A DNA stretch of 64,000 nucleotides, taken from positions 19,855,895 through 19,919,894 of the forward strand of contig NC_084767.1 in the NCBI RefSeq assembly GCF_028858725.1. The letters run 5' to 3'. Shown one piece after another: positions 9,591 to 22,864 of the stretch (position 1 is the stretch's first letter; each line of letters opens with the position of its first letter). A program made the position numbers and the translations under genes. The notes beneath the pieces were generated by a model. The model worked only from the letters and a program-made list of their open reading frames with translations, was not told the origin of the DNA and ran no database searches. The stretch comes from Colius striatus (lineage: Eukaryota > Chordata > Aves > Coliiformes > Coliidae).

Positions 9591-11680
9591 TAAACTGTCT
9601 CAACTTACCCAATTCCCAGTCAGGTGTGCTTGTGTTGCACCAAGCTGACGAATCTAAAACCCTTTATCAGATTTTATTTAGTCTTTACTGAAGCAAAACA
9701 TTCCCCAACTTCACGATTTCGAGCTGATGGAACCGGGAAGCCAATCCCTGTGATTCCTGTGGATGTCCATTTACCCATGAAATAGAGCTGGGCAAGGCGA
9801 GTGTGTGGAAAGAAACTGCTTGAGATTTAACTCCTTGAACTGCCTGGGAAGTACTCACAGAGGTATTCAAGCTTTAGATAGTATTGGACTGTAAAAAATT
9901 TAGTGCATTTCAATGTAAACATGCTTTAGGCTCTGGATTTGCTGAGCTGCCTAACTGAAGGTGATGGGCCGTTCCTGCATTTGCTCAGTCTTCCCAGATC
10001 TCATCTGAAATCCCAGAGGTCAGAGCACTGACTACCAACAGCTCTACATACTACAGATGGATAGGGCAGTGACCCAAAGAGGTCTGATCTCTCCCAGGGC
10101 AGGAGGACCGTCAGGAAGAGAGACAGGTGCCAGCTTCTCCAGCAGGAAGGGCAGGAGAGACCCTCCATCCCTCCCAAACTGTGCTCTGCCTCCAGCCTCT
10201 CGCTGACGGCTGGGGAGGAGTGCTGGGCTGACCGAACACCACAGGCCTAGCATGGAACTGGAGTTATTTCAGTTCATCTGACTCCAACATCACCATTAAC
10301 TTTACTCCCCCTGTCCCTTATTCCCTCTTTATGAGCTGATCTGAAATGAAGACAAGCTACAGCAACAGATGAGCAGTGGCAGATAAAGGGCTCCAAGCGG
10401 GCAACAGACTATACACATTGATGGCAGCAGGGATGACTTTGGCTGTACGTCTGAAGAGGAATCTGCCGTTTCCTTTTCTATTTAGTCACAAACATTAACT
10501 CCCAAGTTAAATTTGCAGCCTACTGTGACACAGGTCCTTCCAGGACATCTGAAATGGTGCAGACATTCACGAACACATAGCGAAAATGTAATCTCTGATT
10601 TCTCTGTGATCTTGCCTGTGTTAGTTGAAGTTGTTATTAAGCTACTCTAATTATTTTTTAAAATCCAATAAAGACATCTAATACGGGTAATTTTAACATA
10701 ATGTGTTGGGAATAGTTTAGTGTAGTTCAGTGATATCACCAGTGCTAAAATAAATGGTGCTACTCATGTAGCTATGAGCTTTTATTTTCATCATTAGCCC
10801 AAAAGAACAGGTCTTGACCTATTGATAATTGTTCATTAGGATGATAACATCTGACTCCCTTCTTTGCTTTGCCTTAAGATGCTCTCTGCCTTATTGTGAG
10901 CGTTGTGAGCAACCCCGGAATTTTGATGATGTTGTGCCCATGATGGTGACACGATGTAGAGATCAACAGGTAAAAATAGGCAACCCATGGTGTGTGGCTA
11001 GGATGTCCATTTGTAACTGAGCCATGTGAAAGAGAAACATTTCTCTGTTGCCAACAGGTCTGTCTCTGGCCTTTTGCATTAATGAATTGATCCAGTCTAA
11101 ACCTGTGAGAGCTGAAGAAAGCATGGGCTGAAATAGCATGACTTTAGGCAAAATGATAATTATTACAAAGGATGCAGGCAAGGCTGCAGCTTTTTAGTAA
11201 TGATAACACAAGACTGATTGCCAACACCGAGTGCAGTTGGGCTGCCAGGCTGTTAAATTACATGGTTAGACTGTGACGTATGGCTTGGGATGGGTGACAG
11301 TGAAGGTCAATACCCACACATGCAGCAGTAGAGAGATTAAAAATATGTCTCAACTCTAATAACCCTCAATTAACAGCAGTATTAGCGTGGACACATCTGC
11401 CCATACTTTCAAGCCAGATAAATGACTGTGAGCCCCTTGCCCTGGTTCCTGGAACAGGCAGTGCTGCTGCCACCGGCTACTGCTCCAGTACTCACAGTGA
11501 TGACCATGCTGCATGACGGGTTGCACCTAGCCCTGGAATACAGCATCCACTGGTTCCCAGTGCCAAATGTGGGTGTGCAGTCACTCGACTTGCCCAGGTT
11601 TCAGTGTGTGGGTAGCTCACTCCGTGCCACTGTGTACTAACCACGGGGACATTGTCAGCCCTGTCTTCTGTACCTCAGCA
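9591..11680. other. Non-coding stretch with one exon-like interval
   Basis: No transposon is recognised. One 91-base interval (10879-10969) has a pyrimidine-rich acceptor, a CAG|GTAAAA donor and an open frame rich in Cys. It is discussed as a finding, not called as a gene. The rest is AT-rich unique sequence. Confidence 0.5.
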
Positions 11681-12137
11681 CCTGGATGCTCTGGCTGAAG
11701 GGGTAGTTAATTGGGAAAAGAAGAACCTCATGAGGTTCAACAAGAGCAAGTCCTGCATCTGGGGAGGAACAACTCCATGCACCAGTACAGGCTGGGGATT
11801 GACCTACTGGAGAGCAACTCTGCAGAGAGACCTGGGAGTGCTGGTTGATAATAAACTAACCATGAGCCAGCAATGTGCCCTCATGGCCAAGAAGGCCAAT
11901 GGCATCCTGGGATGCATCAAGAAGAGTGTGGCCAGTAGATCAAGGGAGGTTCTCCTCCCCCTCTACTCTGCCCTGGTGAGGCCTCATCTGGAGTACTGTG
12001 TCCAGTTCTGGGCTCCTCAGCTCAAGAGGGACAGAGAACTTATGGAGAGAGTCCAGTGCAGGGCCACCAAGATGATCAGGGGACTGGAACATCTTCCTTA
12101 TGAGGCAATATCTAAATGGTGGGTGTCAGGAGGTTGA
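11652..12137 (+). pseudogene. Remnant of CR1 ORF2 (reverse transcriptase C-terminal end)
   Basis: The 161-codon frame encodes the C-terminal part of the CR1 ORF2 polyprotein, downstream of the catalytic reverse-transcriptase core. Recognisable words are FNKSKS, RDLGVLVDNKLTMSQQCALM, KKANGILGCIKKSVASRSRE, LYSALVRPHLEYCVQFW and RVQCRATKMIRGLEHLPYE. The first ten or so codons lie upstream of the element and are not part of it. The endonuclease domain and the catalytic YADD-type motif are missing through 5' truncation. After PYE the frame is lost at an internal deletion, and the rest of the family sequence continues in the next frame from about 12106 to 12348 (WNRLPRGVVESPSMEVFK). It cannot make an active enzyme. 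Confidence 0.9.
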
Positions 12138-12430
12138 GGCATCCCTTTTTTCTGTTGTATCCAGCAACAGGACAAGGGGTAATGGGATGAAGCTGGAACA
12201 CAAAAAGTTCCATTTAAACATAAGAAGAAACTATTTCACTGTTCAGGTGAGGGAGCAGTGGAATAGGCTGCCCAGAGGGGTTGTGGAGTCTCCTTCCATG
12301 GAGGTCTTCAAGACTCACCCAGACATGTTCCTGTGTAACCTGATCTAGGTGACCCTGCTTCTGCAGGGGAGTTGGACTAGATGATCTCTAAAGGTCCCTC
12401 CCAACCCCTACCATTCTATGATTCTATGAT
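11681..12430 (+). mobile_element. CR1 retrotransposon, 5'-truncated, longest copy in the window
   Basis: About 750 bases of a CR1 LINE in plus orientation, covering the end of the second open reading frame and the complete 3' tail. The 3' tail carries the hallmark blocks 'ggctgcccagaggggttgtg', 'ggactagatgatctctaaagg' and 'ccttccaacccctaccattc'-like text, ending in two and a half copies of ATTCTATG at 12413-12430. CR1 copies lack a poly(A) tail and end this way. An internal deletion near 12105 removes the usual 'gaaaggctgaggaactggg...' segment of roughly 80 bases and shifts the frame. The subfamily, with a TGTGTAACCTGATCTAGGTG tail, is the recent type found in many Neoaves. 5' truncation is normal for CR1 and makes the copy immobile. 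Confidence 0.95.
12413..12430 (+). repeat. CR1 3' terminal ATTCTATG microsatellite
   Basis: Tandem ATTCTATG units close the CR1 copy. In this family the short 8-base repeat takes the place of a poly(A) tail and is used as the 3' end for target-primed reverse transcription, so its presence fixes the orientation and the insertion edge. Confidence 0.9.
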
Positions 12431-15400
12431 AAGGGATAAAGGAGAGGAGTAGCTCTCAACGCTGGCAAATCTCCAGCCTGGGAGAACAGAAACCAAAATT
12501 CACTCCCATGACCAGAAACTTGTCTGTATCTCCTGAGCGCTGACAGCTGTTGCAGGAGAGACATGGTATCCTCCTGCCATTGCTTTAGGCAGTTAAACCT
12601 CACACAATGTATCCCACACTCCCTGTGAAGTTATCCTTGGTTTGTCACTGATGTCCACACTTGTAGGAAGAAAACAAAAAAAATAATACAAACCAAAATA
12701 AGCAAAAGCCAACTGAAAAAAAAAAAAAAAGTCTCAAACCAAACAATGCTTTCTTCTTTCATGGTAAAATTGTTATTTAAGGGAAAACCTGTCCCTAACT
12801 ACAGCAGCAACAAGATCATCCTCTAAAATGCACAAGTATTTCCTCTGCCCTCATCTTTCCCTACAGCTTTACATCCTGCTTGGGACTGTTCTCACTTGAA
12901 TTATCCTCCATACAGCCACTGCCACATTTGTCACTGCGTTACAATTTAGATCTTGAAGTTGTCCACAAATCAAATATATTGATCTAATTACCTACAGAAA
13001 TCATTCAGCTCTTCCCCAGCCTCTTCATGCATTTTTGTAGTTTTTAGCCAACACAAAAGACTAAAGATTTTTCCTCATAATTTCATTTATTTTTAATCAC
13101 TCACATCTTTCTGTCATATCTAATACATTCTTTCATGTCTAGGGCAAGTCACACTGAACAGAAAACCTTCTCCAACTTTTCACCTATGCTCCTGCTCCAT
13201 GCTGCATGTCGTGCTCTGCGTTGCATTGCAGTATTAATTCTTATCTCTAACTCACAAGCATGTTTATTTTCCCTGCATTATGGATGAGAAATAAATTCAG
13301 CTAACAATGCAGAACTAAAAACCAGCAGTTTCCTTGTACAATATGCCTCCCCAGAAAAACAAAACATGAGTTAGAACATTTCCTTTTCCTCTTCCCTGGT
13401 GTACCAGGTAATTGTTACTGAGGCTGCATACTCTGTACTACAGAGACCTGATGTGGAGAGGAGTGACAACGTTTCATCTACTTTGAGCTTCTAGCAATGC
13501 ATACAGCCACATCTGCAGCATTCTTACCTCTCCTGTTGATCTCCTCGGGCCGATAGGACAGCTAAAGCATTCTGGATGGCCAGCTAAAGCATCCCAGGGA
13601 GATATATCACTTACACCACCCTGGGCACCTGGCTGAAAGCATGGCAGGCGCCCTGCTCTGGCACTGAAGTGGGCCGGCAGAAGCTGGATCTGTACCAGGT
13701 ACCACACCAGAGCCAACTAGGAAGGCGCATTGTAGATTTCTGACTTCAACATACACAGGTTGATACTTTAGCATAACAGAAGTATCCTCTTTTTTTTTCC
13801 ATCAATATATAAAGCTGTGAAGACTCACCTGTCACTATGGTGTCTGCACTGCCAATGGCTCCCCCACATTTAAAGTTAATGAACTACTGTTGCATCAATG
13901 CCTGGATTCTGAATCCAGCTTCAATAAATTAAACTAAATTGGCTCTTTTGGGTGGTCTCTTTTACCAATAAATGGTGGAGTCACCATTTGGATGGTCAAA
14001 TATTATTTGGTAACATTAGCTGTAGTGACACGTCAATCTGCTCTGGCTTGTGGGGCAACAAGCTGCTCCCTGTGCTCAGAGTCACAGCGAGCCTCCAGCT
14101 CTTCCAGACAGAGCTGAAATCAAGGGCACTGGAGTGAAGGAGCAGTCAAAGCCCTTTGTAATTCCTTCCAACCACTAATCCATGCCCTGAAACAGGAAAA
14201 TTGATATTCCCTTTGGATCTACCTGCTAGGAATACAAATGATATTCTGCTCTTTATAAATGTCCAAATACTGAACTGAAGTTCTTTGTAAAAGGACAAAA
14301 CAGGTGAGCTCTGTTTTCCAGCAATCATTTCTCCAGACAGGCCAAATTTTCATTTCACAGTTGTATTTTAGCACTGTTATAACTAATCATCTCCTCCAGG
14401 TTAAACCTGCAAAGGCATCCCAAATCATGTATTTAAATGATAGCAAAAAAAATTCCCCTAACTCCTTAAAGTTAATGATCTTCATTTTCATTTTCCACAT
14501 ATTTCTCTCCTTGTAATAGCCATGTGCTAAATCTTCATGAGATTTTTATAGTTTCACTGAAGGAATATTTGCATAATTATTAGTGCATAATCTGCTTTAA
14601 TGGTCCCACTGATTTTACTATTATAGATAAATGTATGCGGTGTCAAATTTAAGCATATTAAGTTCAGGACAGTTCTTGGGCAAAGATTGTGTCTGCTGGA
14701 AGTTGGATCAAATGTCATCTGCATCCCCTCTTATGTGGTTCACCAGTGCTGCAGAAGTTGGGCCCTGCATGATGGGGTACAGAGCTGAGGGGCTGCAGAA
14801 AGGAAACTATGCACTGTCATTCACCTTTGCTGTACTACACTGCAGGATAAAAGCCCCAGCAGAGCCTGACAGCCACTGGTACCACTGAGAAATGCAGGAC
14901 CTCTACCTGGTGGCTGCTGCCACAGCACATGGGCAACACTGGGAGGGAATGAAGGGCCCTGAGGCAGCACCAGGAATCTCCCTCATCCCACCTACATAGG
15001 GCTGCCCAGTGGGACCCACATATCTTCCACAGCCCACATGCCCTGAGCCCTTTGTGCCAGGAGAACTCGTGGGAGCGGTGCTGCAGGGATGGGTAGCAAG
15101 GGTGATGTTGAGGAAGTGCCCTGGGCAAATACGTGTTTGTTGAAAGGAAGATTTGGATAAGCAGTTGTTGCTTTGCTACTATGAGAAGGGTATTACACTC
15201 TGCCGGACACAATTGCCTCAAACGCTTGCATCAGATGTTGCTGAGCACTTGGCTTTGGGGATTTAGGAGCAGGAGCAAACGGAAAATTGTAGGCTCAGTG
15301 TTTGCGTAGATTATGTGCCAGATGAATTGAGTCTGGCCTCCTGCTCTCCCATTTTGGAATCTTCCCCCATGGGATTGACGTGAAAATGTATTATAAAAAG

Positions 15401-18400
15401 GATCTCCTAAAATAAGAGGAGTGAGGTGTGTGAATGCTGTGATGACAGCAACTATATAAGGAGGCGGAATTTTTGAGGCAAAGCATCAAGATTCTCCTGT
15501 TTTCCAACCAGATCATACTCTCTCTGTAAAATGTCATTTCTAGAATTCTTTTTTTAGACTGTTCTAATAGATACTGATAAATGTTCTTCTCCTTAGGTCT
15601 TGTCAAGAACAGAGGTGATTGATACTATCGTCAGAAGTAGACAAAAATATTCCATATGGTATCTTCCAATATGATAGATAAAAATAAACAATGACATAAA
15701 GCTAATCTGTGTGAAACTTTTTTAAAAAAACATTTACATTTCCTACAACAGCAATTTAGGTTTAAACCATACCTCTTTATGAAAGCCATTGACTTGTAAA
15801 ATCTGGGAAATAAGTAGACAGACATTTCCAAAAAAATGTAGGCGACAGTGTGGTGTGAGTACAATTTTGGGTCAAAAAGTTTTTTCTGTGGTGTTTTTCA
15901 AAAATGTATGTATTCAGTTCATGTTATTCAGTAGAAAGACTAATATGCTGCAACTGAGAGATTCCTCAGGCCTCAGCTGCAAGGCTAACAGTGCCTCTTC
16001 TCTCCCAGATCTGAGCTAAAGCCTGAAATTAAGCTCTTAATGCCTTATTAAGAGTAAAGAGTTTTGCGTGTAAAACGATCTATTCTTCAAATGACATATT
16101 AAAGTAACTTCCCTTATGCATTTTCAGGTGGAAATTAAGTATTTCCACATAGCTACAGACAGCAAAAGATAATCAAGTGAGACTAGCTAGATGTTTTCTT
16201 CTCAGTTAAATGAGAAGCCCAGAGCTTAGCGGAGCTGGCGTTGTGCACTCAGCCCCAGCACAAAGCGTTTCTTTCACGGAAAATCTCCAATGAAATCCAG
16301 GAGGATTACTTCTCTGATGGGCACTTTTGCTTGGTTGAAGCCATACTGATAATGAGCATCCTCCTGTTTGTCATATTACCTTTGCTGCTCTGGGGATTTC
16401 AGCTTTCTGAGACGCTGTACACTCTTCCAAATTTGCTCTTCTCTAACGGCTGACAAATACCATTAATTGTTGTCATCCCAGCTCTGTGCAGGCACCAACA
16501 GTAGAAGTTTGTGATTTTGGGTTTTTTTTCAACAGAACCTGTCAGAATAACATGATTAAATGTTGCTGTCATATCTCCAAATTGTGCATACTGTAATCTT
16601 CAAGTTTTTTCAACAGTTTTGATGGCACCTTATTTCCATAATAGCACATAAACAACCATGTAGTACAAGGCTATAATTTCATTGATTGTTCCTGGCAACC
16701 TTGTATATCATGACAGCTCCTACAGCTCAAGTGATTTGTCACTTGGAGCTCAAGATGCAACTCTTCTGTCTGACATAGGCTCATGTTTTACATATAATCC
16801 AATTACATTTTAAATTCCCCAAAAATAAGCATATAAAGATTATACAGGAATCTGATAGTTCATTTTGCTTCATCTACAAGGGGTCAATTATGTGCCTCAT
16901 CAGACATTTTGGATGTCAAACTGTACTCAGAACACCCAAGTGGAGCAGGAGGTTTTTTACTGTCAGCTCCCTTCCCACCTAGGCACCCAGCTGGGACTGG
17001 GGCACCTTCTTTGTGATGTCAAGCCACATTTGAGGCATAGGAGAGAAAAATAGCCCCTCCAAAAGGGAGCCTGACCTGAAGCTGGAAAACCTTTGCAGTC
17101 ATTTCCATCTGTGCTGCCTCTGAGGGTTGTCTCCCTGTGGGACAATCAGACTCAAAGGCCAATGGGAGAATGTGTGCTTTGCAACTTGGGAGTGTTTGTG
17201 GAAACCACCACTACCGTAGGGGTGTGGAAAATTCATCCCTTTTGTCTCTTTGATAGACAAATGATCAGCGTCCTCCTTTGTAAATGATGCAGCTGTAAGA
17301 AATTAGGAAATAACTTCTGCATAAATAGATTTATGGGTGCAATTTGGTTTTCCATGGCTAGAACGGTGTGTTTATAAAATATTTATAGAGTTTTCCTTTG
17401 CAGTAATGGCACAAGAACCAGTTAACCAACGTGTGGGTCTTCATTAGTGTTATTTCACACGCAGGTTTGTTTTCTGTCTTGTCCCTTTATTAAGTTGGCC
17501 ATCATGATAAATAGGCCAAGATCATTAATTAATAATTACCTCTTCTATGTAAAATCAGATTCCTTGAGTTAGCACTACTGGTTATGAATTTAAGATTATG
17601 CATGAACCCGTATGTATTTCTCTGCTCCCTATTTAAGTCATCCCACTGTTCATCCAGAACCTCATCAGAACAGATAATAAACCACTTCATGAACAGATGT
17701 GCCACTTATTCATCTAGTTCTATAAAGATAATGAAGAAAATTTAATCTGGAGTGTCTATGGAAGATGATCTAAAAGACAGATTGGTATGAATAATGAAGA
17801 CACTACACAAATTTAAAAACTGACATGAAAAGGCAATCATTAACTACTCTACAATGCTGCCTTTGATATAGTCCAATAATGTATAAAAACAAGCACCTCT
17901 TGGGTGTTGGACTCCACAAGGAGCTACTGTTTCTGCAGATGTAAACGCTCTAAATTGCTTTTACTTTAAAGAAGTATAAAAGATAATTTCTTTTACAGCT
18001 GGAAGCAACATCTGACATTGCAAAATGCTGGAAACACATTGAAGAGAGGTTGGAGATTTCAGATATATTCAAGGTGAGCAGAGCTGAATATTTATCCAAA
18101 AAATAAGAAAATGCAGAGACAAGTGGAAATTTGTGAAGCTAACTTGCTCTGAAGAGCCATTTACCTCTCATTAGCTAGTTATATATTTATCTATTTCCTT
18201 ATATATGGCACTATTGATTCCTGTCAATAGAAAAAAAAATCAGGAATGTGGTAGAGGCAGGAGGCGTTGTAGTTGAATATTTGCAAAGCCTTTAACTGAG
18301 CTGCATAGCTCCACGATTTCTGTTAGCAGTCAAAAAACTCCTTTTAAATCTCCAAAGAGTCTTTGAAGAAAAAAAATAAAGCCATTGCATTCAATAGTGA

Positions 18401-21400
18401 AAAAGTGTCCTAGATTGACAGCTGTCATCTATTTACTCCCAAAGCAGGAAAAGCACAAACTATGCAGTATAAACACTACTGAAAGAAAAAGAACAAAAAA
18501 AGAGAGAAACTGCTTGGAGGAGAGGGGCATGGGACATCCTTAGGATGCCCATGAAGTGGCTCTAACTTGGGGGTTAATGGCTGGCACATGCATCCTCCAT
18601 ATCACTCCTCCAGCCTGCCGGCTGGGTACCAAGCCCACAGAAATGAACATGCCCCATAGCTCATTGTTATCCCACTGACCATCACGCCAGTAGCCACCGG
18701 CGCTGGTGGTGAGGCCATTCCACCTGCCTCAAGACACCGGGCTGTAGGAGGAGGAGGAGAAGCTGGTTGCTCCCACTCATGCCGGTCAGTGCTCTTTCCT
18801 GCTCTGCCTCACTGGGACTGGCTCTTGGACACTGCTATACCTCTCAGTAAGAGTGAGACAGAGCAGAATCTCATTAGCCAGGAAAACTGCAAAGCACCTT
18901 GGTGTGAATAGGTATTCACATTAAAAGCTGCTGCTTTGAATGACTTGCATAAGCACAGGAGACACAGTCCTTCCCTGAGGGCCCTGATGCCTGTGTCCCC
19001 TGGTGCTGTGTCCCCATAGGTCCTCAAATGACAGACCCAAAATTATTCCCTTGAGAACATGACCCTGAAGGGAAACAGTTCCATAACAGTATATCTTTTT
19101 TTTAACAGTTTGTCAACAAAGAAGTATTGCTTTTAACACCAAATATATTGCCTGCTTCTTGAAGCAGCTGTCAGAACAGCAGCAGCTGACATTGCCACAA
19201 ATTCTGTGTTAAGAAGGGGAATAAAATGGGTTTGAGAGGGCAATATGGAAACCAGATTTGTCTTGAAACTGGGGTGTGCTACAGCAGAGTTTCTTCACTC
19301 TACTGCTTCCTTACCAAGTTTGGGGTCAAATCTTGGTTTGTGAGGTTTTCATTATTTCTGCTGTTTATTTTGTTGTACCTGGGATTTGCTTTAATCCACA
19401 GAGTTCTTATCTTAGCAGAAACATTTTATATTCAGAGTGTCCTCCTTACCTCTCACTGTTTACCAAAATGGAGGACATGCAGCCATATCTGTATGGGCTC
19501 AGGCCAGCATGTAGGAGCATGAATAAAGTGTGGCTACCGACTTTAGGACATATTTTCTGTGGCAGCACCCAAAGATATCAGCCAGACTAGAATCCCATTT
19601 GCTAGATACTGTCTGTACCTGTGCCTGTTTCTTGGCCAGGAAAAGACATTGGGGTTCCTGATCTGCGTCCTCTAGCCCCAGGTTGGTTGTGGTGGATGTC
19701 ATCTAGCAACAGCTGTTGTCAGAGATCACAGAGGAGGCTTGAGATGACTTTAAGCTCAAGAGAGACACAAGAACGAGTGCCATTACCTGGCAGCATTTGA
19801 TGCTTCTTGTCCTTGACCCAAGTGAAGCATTTTGAGCACCTAACTCAACTTTGCTGAAGATGTGAAGAACCATCAGCACGTTTCCTTGGTGATCACTGTC
19901 AGATCTAAAACACAAAAATGAAACAAAAATAGAAATGTATCAGAATTAGTCATACACATCTATATTAATGATATACCTTCTCTAACAGCTAACCTTTCAT
20001 GGAGCAGATTTTAGCACTTTTTCTGGATCTCTGCTTCTCAAGGACTAGCATGAACTGGTCAAAAGGGTAAGTATTTAATCTTCTAATGATAGGACAGGCA
20101 TTTTAATAATGAGATTGTTTTATTCTTAGAATACCTTCAGTAAAGGATATATGTCTTCCCAAGGACGAATAATTATTTAAGTGGCCTACAGCAATTTGTC
20201 AATGAGAATGACCCTGAAACTAGTTGAAGTTCAAAAGGTGCAACATGAGTCACAATTAGAAAATTGCAGAACAATTTCTCTCAGTGACACAAGGTGAAAA
20301 TGCAATAGCAGATTGATATGAAATGTTATGACCCAAACTAAATCAGAGACAAGGAGATGAAGAATTACAGTAGTTGCTCATTTGGGAAGCATATTTTTGG
20401 GACTGCATATTTTGAGTGGTTGAAAGGAACTTTGGTATCTTGGGTAACATAGATATAAAGATATAAAAGATGAACATCCAAATGGTTTTCATTTATTACT
20501 GTAGTCATGGAACTTGAAAAGGCAATGAATAATCCCAGAAGGCATTTTAAGGACTACACTCTGAAGTGCTGGTGTCTCAAGAGCAAACGGTCCAGTGCTT
20601 CAGTAGTTTCACAGATGGTACAACACTGCGAAGTGTGTAACACCAGAGGAGAAGCTGTAGAAAGTGGATGTGAGTGTACAGAATTATTTATCCTGTCTAT
20701 TCATCTGCCTGATGTATCCTCTATGCTGTTGAATATCCACATCAACTCACATTGTGGCAGAGCTCAGGATCCTCCCTCCTGATGCAAGTCCTTGGTAGGC
20801 ACAGCCTTGGCAGCGTGCTCTGCTGCTCATCCCACAGCCTCGCTGCCTGATGACTGACCTATGGCTCCTACTCTCCTCCACCTTCATTTGTCACCAAGGG
20901 GAAATAGCAAGGATAGGCAGGTGTGAAGCAAGTGTCTCCTTTAGGCTTTTTTTCCCAGCTCTGTCCTGGCAGCAGCACAGTCCCTGATAATTTGGTGCAG
21001 GACAAATGGATCTGCTGTGGTGTGGCTTGCTCCTTTCCCAAACATCTGGACAGAGTTTTGCCCAGGAGGAGCATGAGCCCAGCTGGGGAGCCATGGGGAA
21101 TGAGGCTTTGCTCACTACCACTGCCAAGGGCAGAACTGCAGTGTAAAACCTGATGGTGCAGCAACAGAGCAAGCGGATATGGCCACCGATCAAATGTGTT
21201 TTCTGATAGATTACACACAATCTTAAATATTATAGGAGAACGTATTTCATCTAGACAGGAAACTTTAAGCAGGACGCCACCGACATTTTTCTTACAATAT
21301 TAACAATTTACCATCTGAACTTTATCTTCTGCTTGGATAATAACCACTAGGCACTGGGTAGAGGAACAATTGATTTAAGATCACAATCAAAAGAAAGCAT

Positions 21401-22837
21401 TTCTCTTATCTGTAGAGCCAAGCAATGAAGTAACAGTCATCTGGGGTTATTGTACATTTGTGAGTCCATTAAAAGCATAGACTCAAGATCTATATATGGA
21501 ACGTAAGACATTTGCGGAAATGACTCTTAAAAAATCTTTAGTGGTTAAGAGCTTGCAAACTACACATTTCCCTTCACTTCCATAACATTTACTAAAAAAA
21601 AAGAAAAAAGCAAGGGAAAATAATTATTTCCTATACTCAAACATTCTTCCCTCTCTTCACCTGCTTTTACCTGATGATTTAATTGCTGTTCTGACAAGGA
21701 GGCATGTGATGCGCAAAGTATACTTCCATCCTCCTGTATCTGGTCACGGTGTCCTCACCCACTTTGGTGCAAACACAGGAGACTCCTTTCCTGAGTCTGG
21801 AATAAGACCACAGCACCTTAGTAGCAATTTATATTTTGTGTTCTGAAATGTTTGCCACTGTGAATTTATCAGTGACTTATTCCTCACAAAGCACAGTAGC
21901 CCAATACACTGGGCTTGAAAATAAAATTGGAGGAGTATCTGATGTGGCTCTTTTCAACCCTACTCATCTGCTGAAGACAGAGGACGAATGCATCACTATG
22001 TCACAAATGAGGAAAGCACATTACATAAATATTGCATGCCTAATACTGAACATGAATGCAGTCTGAAATGAACAGCTGACGATGAATGGCTGATTTCAAA
22101 CAAGACCAATTTGATTATGATTTTTCCTCACATTCTGCTGTCTCTTGTAGAGTATATACTGATGTGAGGCGGAGATGTCAAATCCAAACTATTCTGAGTT
22201 TTAAACCACAGTACATTGATTTGCAAACTGACATATCCAAATCCCTTTTTTCCCTAAACTTATTTCTGGAAATTGTTTTAAGACATGACTTACAATCTGT
22301 GCACCCTCAATTGATCTTACCTAGAATACCCAAAGCAAGACCCTTGCTGTCCAAGGTTTGCTCTATTGTCAATAGATGATGTACTTTTATCAGTCAAATC
22401 TGAATTATTACTGATCTAGGTCAACAGTTATTAGAGCAAACATTTATTCCTGATGTTTTAGCATGACAATACATATCCTATATTAAATGTAGTAATTCCT
22501 GCTAAAACACTGTGTTCTTTAAAAGCTATATTGAGTGAAAAAATAGCTGTGCCTTGTAGGCAAATGTCTTGATGTATCAATAAATTCAGTGAATGCTAAG
22601 GATTTCTCCAACTAACAAGAATGAAATAAACCCAGAAATAAACATTAAAAGAAAGATCCTGATGTACCTCAGTGTGCTTAACACTTACCATCAAGATACC
22701 TTGTGGATGTGGTGGACTGCAAGGCTAAAGCTGCAGGGCTAAAATGAATGAAAACATGTCCACAACCCTCATTACATTGGGATTAACTTCAATAAAATTT
22801 ATGCTGCCATAAAATAGTCCTAAAGGTGGATGCTCAC
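12431..22837. other. Ten-kilobase stretch without recognisable genes or transposons
   Basis: The sequence is AT-rich and unique in appearance, with a poly-A run at 12716-12730, a 17-base near-perfect palindrome at 13902-13918 and a TAAT-rich block near 17400-17720. Two short intervals (17999-18073 and 19989-20066) carry good splice-like borders on the plus strand; the first is also open. No open frame here resembles a known protein. The absence of interspersed repeats over 10 kb is notable compared with the right half of the window. Confidence 0.5.
12716..12730 (+). repeat. Poly-A run (15 A)
   Basis: A homopolymer of 15 adenines follows an A-rich stretch with several AAAC/AAAAT steps. No retrocopied gene is recognisable upstream and no target duplication was noticed, so I treat it as a simple repeat, not a retroposon tail. 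Confidence 0.85.
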
Positions 22838-22864
22838 CAAACACACACACAGACACACACACAC
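22838..22864 (+). repeat. (CA)n dinucleotide microsatellite, short
   Basis: About 27 bases of CA repeats are interrupted once by a G (CACACAGACACA). It is a short, potentially polymorphic microsatellite in otherwise unique sequence. Confidence 0.85.

Noticed and set aside
12431-12730. Retroposed gene copy ending in the A15 run
   Set aside because: No recognisable coding or transcript sequence precedes the run and no target duplication was seen.
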